Source: JAJYRX01 sp041655275 (GTDB lineage: Bacteria > Pseudomonadota > Gammaproteobacteria > Burkholderiales > Burkholderiaceae_B). From it: a stretch of 27,143 nucleotides of DNA. The stretch spans positions 1-27,143 of the forward strand of contig JBBAFU010000023.1 in the NCBI GenBank assembly GCA_041655275.1. The letters are read 5' to 3'. Positions 22,675 to 27,143 of the stretch are shown piece by piece (positions within the stretch are counted from its first letter, which is position 1; every line of letters starts with the position of its first letter). Below the pieces are notes generated by a model that was not told where the DNA came from, searched no databases, and saw only the letters and a program-made list of their open reading frames with translations. A program made the translations under genes and the position numbers.

Positions 22675-23178
22675 ATGCTCGACACCGTACAGCGCCGGCT
22701 GGCAAGCGCAGTGACGGCCCTGACCGTGCTGGGCGGCACCGTCATCGTGACGGTGCTGGTACTGGGCGTGTTCTATCGCTACGTGCTGCACAATGCACTG
22801 TCCTGGACGGATGAAGTTGCCATGCTCAGTTTTTCCTGGACCGTGCTGCTTGCGGCGGCGCTGCTGGTGCAGGAATCCGGCCACGTTCGGGTGGAGCTGA
22901 TCGAATCAGCGCTGCCTGAGCGGGGGCTTGCCATCCTCAGGCGGCTCATTCAACTCCTGGTGCTTGCCACGGGTGCATACATGGTCTGGACAGGCTGGGA
23001 TTTCATGATGATGACTGTAGGCCAGACCGCACCCGCCACCCGCTACCCCATCTGGGTGCGCAATCTGGCCTTGCCTGTGTCAGGCGTGTTGATCGTGTTT
23101 TTCAGCCTGTTGCAGCTGTCACGCCCCGCGCTGGCCGATGATGACGCCGGCCCGAAAGGACCGCCGCCGCCGTCATGA
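22675..23178 (+). CDS. dctQ: TRAP transporter small permease DctQ
   Basis: 167 residues with four predicted membrane helices and the family motif 'VLGVFYRYVLHNALSWTDEVAMLSFSWTVLLAAALLVQESGHVRVELI' (about 30-77). It starts 15 bases after dctP and overlaps dctM by 4 bases (ATGA), so they are translated together. It bridges receptor and large permease in the inner membrane. Confidence 0.92.
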   Translation: MLDTVQRRLASAVTALTVLGGTVIVTVLVLGVFYRYVLHNALSWTDEVAMLSFSWTVLLAAALLVQESGHVRVELIESALPERGLAILRRLIQLLVLATGAYMVWTGWDFMMMTVGQTAPATRYPIWVRNLALPVSGVLIVFFSLLQLSRPALADDDAGPKGPPPPS

Positions 23179-24455
23179 GCGTCCTGACCCTCTTTCTCGG
23201 CCTGGGATTGATCATCCTGCTGGCACTGGGTGTGCCCATCGCCTTCACGCTGTCGATATTGACACTGGGCGGGCTGTACATCACCGATACCAACCCCATC
23301 ATCTTTGCACAGCAGCTGATGGCCGGCACGGACGTGAACAGCCTGCTGGCCATTCCCGGCTTCATCCTGGCGGGCGATCTGATGGGGGCCGGCGGCCTGT
23401 CACGCCGCCTGGTGCGGTTTGCTTCGGCGCTGTTCGGTCACCTGACGGGCGGCTTGAGCATTGCCACAGTGCTCGCGGGCACATTTTTCGGCGCCATTTC
23501 GGGCTCGGCGCCGGCCACCACGGCGGCGGTTGGCACCATCATGATTGATGAGCTTGAGAAAGAAGGCTACCAGCGCGAATACGCGGCAGCCCTGTCCACA
23601 GCGGTGGGACCCCTGGGCCAGCTGATACCGCCGTCCATCCCGATGGTGATCTGGGGCGTGCTGGCTGAAGAGTCCATTGCCAAGCTTTTCCTGGCTGGTG
23701 TGGTGCCCGGCCTGATAGCGGCCGGCGGCTTCATACTGGTCAGCATCTACTACGCCCGGCGCCACAATATCCAGCCCCATCGGCGTGCGACCGGGCGCGA
23801 GCTGCTGCAGGCGACACGAGAAGGCTTCTGGGCGTTGCTGGCACCCGTCATTATCCTTGGCGGCATCTATGGCGGCGTCTTCACGCCGACCGAAGCCTCC
23901 ATGGTCGGCGTTGCCTACGGTCTCGTCGCCGGCACACTCATCTACCGCGAGCTGGACTGGCGTACCCTGTATGACGCCACGCAACGCAGTCTGAAGATGA
24001 GCGGCATGATTGTCTTCATCATCGCAACCGCCTACGGATACGCCTACCTGATTGCGGATGCGCAGATTCCCCAGCAAATCGTGGAAAGCCTGCTCGCGCT
24101 CACGCAAAACCCGATCGTGATATTGCTGCTTGTCAACGTGTTCCTGCTGATCCTGGGCGCGGTGATGGACAATGTTTCGGCAATGGTCATCCTGAACGGC
24201 GTATTGACAGGCATTGGCGAGATGCTGGGAATGGACCCCATTCAGCTAGGCGCCATGGTGGTGATCAACTTCGCTGTCGGGATGGTCACGCCGCCTGTCG
24301 GCTATTCCATCTTTGTCGCCTCGGCCATCAGCAAGCTGAAGATCGAAGATATCGCCTGGCGTCTCGGGCCTTTCATGCTGGTCCTCACAACGGTCATCCT
24401 GCTCGTGACCTATGTCCCTGCCATCACCACCTGGCTTCCCGGGCTGATGGGCTGA
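23175..24455 (+). CDS. dctM: TRAP transporter large permease DctM
   Basis: 426 residues, about 12 membrane segments. Characteristic stretches: 'LALGVPIAFTLSILTLGGLYI', 'LLAIPGFILAGDLMGAGGLSRRLVRFASALFGHLTGGLSIATVLAGTFFGAISGSAPATTAAVGTIMI', 'GPLGQLIPPSIPMVIWG' and 'TPTEASMVGVAYG' near the middle, and 'GMVTPPVGYSIFVAS' close to the end. Length is standard (about 425). It carries out sodium-driven transport of the ligand presented by DctP (family knowledge). Confidence 0.95.
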   Translation: MSVLTLFLGLGLIILLALGVPIAFTLSILTLGGLYITDTNPIIFAQQLMAGTDVNSLLAIPGFILAGDLMGAGGLSRRLVRFASALFGHLTGGLSIATVLAGTFFGAISGSAPATTAAVGTIMIDELEKEGYQREYAAALSTAVGPLGQLIPPSIPMVIWGVLAEESIAKLFLAGVVPGLIAAGGFILVSIYYARRHNIQPHRRATGRELLQATREGFWALLAPVIILGGIYGGVFTPTEASMVGVAYGLVAGTLIYRELDWRTLYDATQRSLKMSGMIVFIIATAYGYAYLIADAQIPQQIVESLLALTQNPIVILLLVNVFLLILGAVMDNVSAMVILNGVLTGIGEMLGMDPIQLGAMVVINFAVGMVTPPVGYSIFVASAISKLKIEDIAWRLGPFMLVLTTVILLVTYVPAITTWLPGLMG

Positions 24456-24476
24456 ACGCCATGCTGGAGAGAAACC

Positions 24477-25385
24477 ATGACCGAACAACGAAACGAAGCA
24501 AACATCCCGGACATCCCCGGACCAGTGGAGCACCCTGCCCGCCCCGGGCTGCGCCTGCCCGCAGGCAGCTGCGACACTCATGCGCACATCTTCGGCCCCG
24601 CCCAGGATTATCCATACAGTCCCACACGTGAATACACGCCGCCGGACGCCTCACTGCAACGCTATGCCGGGCTGCTGCTGCACCTGGGTTTCGAGCGCGC
24701 CGTGCTGGTTCAACCCAGCGTCTATGGCACTGACAATCGTCGCCTGCTGGACGCCCTCCGGGATGTAGCGCATGACAGCCTGGGCATTCGGTGGCGTGGC
24801 ATTGCGGTCACCAGCACAGCCGTGGCAGACGATACCCTGCAAGCCTGGCATGCACTCGGCGTGCGCGGCCTGCGCCTGAACCTGGTATTCCAGGGTGCAG
24901 AGGTCGATTTCAGTCAGGCGCGTGAGCTGGCCAGTCGCATCGAGCCTCTGGGGTGGCATTTGCAATTTCTAATCGACATCAGCAGCTTCGGTGACTTTGC
25001 CCGACACCTGTCCGAGCTGCCCGTAGCTGTAGTGATCGATCATATGGGACATTTCGATGCGCGGCTGGGCACCGGACATCCGGCATTTCGTGATCTGATT
25101 GCGCTGCTGAAGGAAGGCCGCTGCTGGGTGAAGCTGAGCGGCCCCAATCGTACAAGCGCCCTTGACCGCGTTCCGTTTGATGATGTGCAGCCCATCGCCC
25201 GTGAATTGCTGGCGGCAGCGCCCGAACGCATGGTTTTTGGCACGGACTGGCCGCATGTTCGCCTGCGCACATCCATGCCCGATGATGGCGCACTGGTCGA
25301 TGAGCTGGGACGCTGGACAAACGGTGATGCGGTTCTGCTGAAGCAGGTACTGGTGGACAATCCCGCAGAACTCTATGGATTCTGA
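24477..25385 (+). CDS. amidohydrolase family protein, 2-pyrone-4,6-dicarboxylate lactonase-like
   Basis: 302 residues with the TIM-barrel amidohydrolase-2 layout: metal site 'GSCDTHAHIFGP' (His-x-His, about 29-41), 'RGLRLNLVFQGAEVDF', 'LQFLIDISSFGDF', 'VIDHMGHFDA' (about 187-196), 'CWVKLSGPNRTS' and 'MVFGTDWPHVRL' (catalytic Asp, about 251-262). This order is typical of the LigI/COG3618 group, which hydrolyses lactones of dicarboxylic acids. It lies 21 bases after dctM with GGAGAG before its ATG, so it belongs to the TRAP operon. The substrate is unknown; a lactone entering through the TRAP system, or formed from its cargo, is likely (inference). Confidence 0.85.
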   Translation: MTEQRNEANIPDIPGPVEHPARPGLRLPAGSCDTHAHIFGPAQDYPYSPTREYTPPDASLQRYAGLLLHLGFERAVLVQPSVYGTDNRRLLDALRDVAHDSLGIRWRGIAVTSTAVADDTLQAWHALGVRGLRLNLVFQGAEVDFSQARELASRIEPLGWHLQFLIDISSFGDFARHLSELPVAVVIDHMGHFDARLGTGHPAFRDLIALLKEGRCWVKLSGPNRTSALDRVPFDDVQPIARELLAAAPERMVFGTDWPHVRLRTSMPDDGALVDELGRWTNGDAVLLKQVLVDNPAELYGF

Positions 25386-25441
25386 TGCGTGCCGGCCCGG
25401 CGGATAAGGCGGGCTGAGGTCAGGCTCATTCTGGACGCAGC

Positions 25442-25488
25442 TTGTGCTTTAGTACTCCAAGCAGTACCATTTGCTGAAATCTAGTACT
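25442..25488 (+). promoter_or_regulatory. promoter with AGTAC repeats for the second phd-PIN operon
   Basis: TTGTGC (25442-25447) and TACCAT (25465-25470) are separated by 17 bases. AGTACT (25451-25456), AGTACC (25463-25468) and AGTACT (25483-25488) lie over the spacer, over the -10 and just downstream, fitting autorepressor sites. Confidence 0.45.
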
Positions 25489-25505
25489 TTTAATGAAACT
25501 TGACA

Positions 25506-25772
25506 ATGAACAATACCGTGACAGCTGCCGAAATCAAGCGACGCGGCATGGCTGCCATTGAAGAAAAGCTTCGAGACGGGCCCGTCCGAATCTTCAAGCA
25601 CAATCGTCCCGCCGCCGTGATCCTCTCTGAAGATGAGTATCAACGCCTGCTTGGTAAGCAACCGCAAACGCGAGGAATGAGTGCGCTGAGCTGGTTGATG
25701 TCCCAGCCAACCGCTGGCACGCGCGACAAGACCGACATAGATGAATCCCTGGCCGAAGAGCGCGCCTGGTGA
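25506..25772 (+). CDS. Phd/YefM-family antitoxin
   Basis: 88 residues from ATG 25506 (a TTG two codons earlier is an alternative start). 'VTAAEIKRRGMAAIEEKLRDGPVRIFKHNRPAAVILSEDEYQRLL' (about 5-49) is the Phd/YefM-like DNA-binding domain. A C-terminal tail with 'SALSWLMSQPTAG' and an acidic end should bind the toxin. The GTG of the following PIN gene overlaps its stop (GTGA), so antitoxin and toxin are coupled. It is not closely alike in sequence to the other Phd-like antitoxin at 14.6-14.8 kb, so the two pairs are independent acquisitions rather than a duplication (by eye). Confidence 0.87.
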   Translation: MNNTVTAAEIKRRGMAAIEEKLRDGPVRIFKHNRPAAVILSEDEYQRLLGKQPQTRGMSALSWLMSQPTAGTRDKTDIDESLAEERAW

Positions 25773-26179
25773 TCATCTTCCTTGATACGTGCGCCCTCAT
25801 ATACCTGATTGAGGGCAAGACAACACTCGTTGATCGAGTCCGATCAAAAATAGCTGAAACGGTCCGGGCGCATCCTGGTTCAGAAGTTGCCGTCAGCCGT
25901 TTGACCTGGTTGGAGGTCCGTGTGAAACCGCTGAAAACCAAGAACCATTCGACGCTGGCTTTGTATGATGAATTTTTTGCACAACGCGACTTGATATGGG
26001 TGGAGTTAACCCGTGATGTGGTCGAGCTGGCAACCGTAGTGCGTGCCCGGCATGGTTTACGCACCCCGGAGGCCTTGCAGGCAGCCAGTTGCTTGCAGCT
26101 TGGTCAGGGTCATCTGTTTTTTACGGGCGATACCGCATTCCGCAAGGTCGCAGGCCTGAATGTTGTTGTATTGTCTTGA
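25769..26179 (+). CDS. VapC-like PIN-domain toxin
   Basis: 136 residues from GTG 25769. PIN features: Asp in 'IIFLDTCALIYLIEG' (residue 6), Glu in 'SRLTWLEVRVKPL' (about 50), and 'LRTPEALQAASCLQLGQGHLFFTGDTAFRKVAGLNVV' near the C terminus. In many relatives the third acid is Asp ('TPDAL'); here it is Glu, a conservative change that may still hold metal. The last conserved Asp ('TGD') is present. Ribonuclease function is inferred from the family. Appears intact. Confidence 0.88.
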   Translation: MIIFLDTCALIYLIEGKTTLVDRVRSKIAETVRAHPGSEVAVSRLTWLEVRVKPLKTKNHSTLALYDEFFAQRDLIWVELTRDVVELATVVRARHGLRTPEALQAASCLQLGQGHLFFTGDTAFRKVAGLNVVVLS

Positions 26180-26225
26180 GCGCAGCTCGGATGGCATGCA
26201 TCTTTTCAGGCAGGGAGAGGCCCGC

Positions 26226-27086
26226 ATGCAACCCCTCAATCCCGAACGCATCTTCCAGACCGCGACGGCCTTCTGGCAATCCCGGGTACTGCTGACAGCC
26301 GTCCGGCTTGGCGTGTTTACACGCCTCAGCCAGGGGACGATGACAGGCGCGGAACTTGCTGCGGCCCTTAACCTTGAGCCCGCCGGCACACGCGATTTTA
26401 TGGATACCCTCGTCGCAATGCGATTTCTGGATCGCGATGGTGACGGATCAGGTGCGCGCTATCGCAACACACCCGAAGCAGTCCTGTATCTGGATGAGCA
26501 CAATCCACAGAACGTCACGGCTTTTCTGAAAATGCTCGATGCGCGCGAATACCCCGCCTGGGTCGGCCTGGAAGAAACGCTCAGGACCGGTCGGCCGCAA
26601 GGCACCACCGCCGAAGATGGCCAGACGCTCTACGACACCCTGTACGCCGACCCCGGACAGCTGGAGCAATTTCTTGACGGCATGAGCGCAATCCAGAAGC
26701 AGAACTTCATACTGCTGGCCGAGCGCTTCGACTTTGGACGCTACCAGACGCTATGCGACGTTGGCGGCGCATTGGCGCTGCTATCGCGAACCATCGCAGC
26801 GCGACACCCGCACATACACTGCATCAGCCTGGATCTTCCCCAGGTACAAGCGCTGGCGGCCCGCCATATCGCCGCCGACGGCCTGTCCGGGCGGGTTGTT
26901 ACAGCCAGCGGTGATTTTCTTCAGGAGCTGCTGCCGCGCGCCGATATCGTCATCATGAGCAACATCCTGCACAACTGGGGGCTTGAACAAAAGAAGCTCC
27001 TCGTGCGCAAGGCTTTTGATGCCGTGCTGCGTATTCCGATGATTGTGACCACCGATTCCGGTGATCGTGACCAGTCATTCTTTTAA
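26226..27086 (+). pseudogene. SAM-dependent O-methyltransferase-like gene, 3' end lost
   Basis: Reading frame from ATG 26226 (GGGAGAGG upstream), 286 residues. The N-terminal winged-helix dimerisation part ('FQTATAFWQSRVLLTAVRLGVFTRL', 'LAAALNLEPAGTRDFMDTLVAMRFLDR', about 10-80) and the Rossmann part ('YQTLCDVGGALALLSRTIAARHPHIHCISLDLPQV', about 178-212; 'ADIVIMSNILHNWGLEQKKLLVRKAFDAV') match the PF00891-type family. Around position 27030 similarity stops. The usual 'GG..IVIE' strand and final 50-60 residues are replaced by codons from short repeats (27033 onward). The SAM loop also reads DVGGALA where a Gly would normally occupy the last position. Both changes suggest a non-functional gene, broken by an insertion. 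Confidence 0.7.
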
Positions 27087-27138
27087 ATCTGATTTTTCCG
27101 ATTCCGACATCGTGACCAGCCATTCCGGCATCGTGACC
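27033..27138. repeat. four imperfect 17-19-bp repeats, candidate IS21-family terminal repeats
   Basis: ATTCCGATGATTGTGACC (27033-27050), GATTCCGGTGATCGTGACC (27054-27072), GATTCCGACATCGTGACC (27100-27117) and ATTCCGGCATCGTGACC (27122-27138) share ATTCCG...TCGTGACC. Such multiple short repeats are found just inside IS21-family ends (general knowledge). The transposase genes would lie beyond the right edge, so the assignment is provisional. Confidence 0.55.
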
Positions 27139-27143
27139 ATCGA

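Noticed and set aside
25386..25420. GCCCG...CGGGC hairpin after the amidohydrolase gene as a terminator
   Set aside because: Five-base stem with no T-run after it; too weak to call.
27033..27138. Regular short repeats that could be mistaken for the start of a CRISPR array, given the CARF nuclease in the window
   Set aside because: Units are imperfect, only 17-19 bp, and spacing is irregular (3, 27 and 4 bases), unlike 28-37-bp CRISPR repeats with constant spacers; they fit IS terminal repeats better.

Overview
The window looks like a chromosomal, accessory-rich segment of a GC-rich betaproteobacterium, most likely a member of the Alcaligenaceae (Bordetella/Pusillimonas/Advenella-like). This rests on the coding style, a Bug-type tripartite tricarboxylate (TTT) receptor, the tartrate/malate gene set and many LysR regulators; it was not tested by database search. 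Both edges carry signs of insertion sequences: the 5' end of an ISL3-like transposase on the left, and a truncated methyltransferase running into short repeats of the kind seen at IS21-family ends on the right.

Layout. Positions 1-1541 hold the IS end, a prlF-yhaV toxin-antitoxin operon (minus strand) and a lone VapB-like antitoxin. Positions 1802-3336 hold three lipoprotein genes in a row. After a gene-poor AT-richer gap come queG (minus) and a yceI-type periplasmic protein (plus). Positions 5559-9258 form a minus-strand catabolic block: 2-keto-4-pentenoate hydratase-like, DapA-like lyase/aldolase, ferredoxin-reductase-like flavoprotein, and an acyl-CoA-dehydrogenase-fold protein without a recognisable catalytic glutamate. 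Divergent from it, at 9361-10509, is a Card1/Can2-like CARF nuclease, a type III CRISPR ancillary effector family, with no CRISPR array or cas gene in the window.

Positions 10530-14153 form a quinone/electrophile-stress cluster: WrbA, glutathionyl-hydroquinone reductase, a LysR regulator and a pirin. A phd-PIN toxin-antitoxin pair follows. Positions 15128-19364 are a TTT transporter operon (tctC-tctA-tctB) ending in a D-tartrate dehydratase whose active-site residues fall at the expected numbers. A DmlR-like LysR gene is divergent from a tartrate/D-malate dehydrogenase gene, which is followed by a TRAP transporter operon (dctP-dctQ-dctM) and an amidohydrolase of the pyrone-dicarboxylate lactonase type. 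Together 15-25.4 kb reads as an uptake and catabolism island for C4 hydroxy-dicarboxylates, and possibly a lactone or aromatic-derived acid, feeding oxaloacetate and pyruvate.

A second phd-PIN pair and the truncated methyltransferase close the window. In total there are three complete toxin-antitoxin operons plus one orphan antitoxin in 27 kb. Their promoter regions contain legible operator-like repeats. No tRNA, rRNA or CRISPR array was seen.
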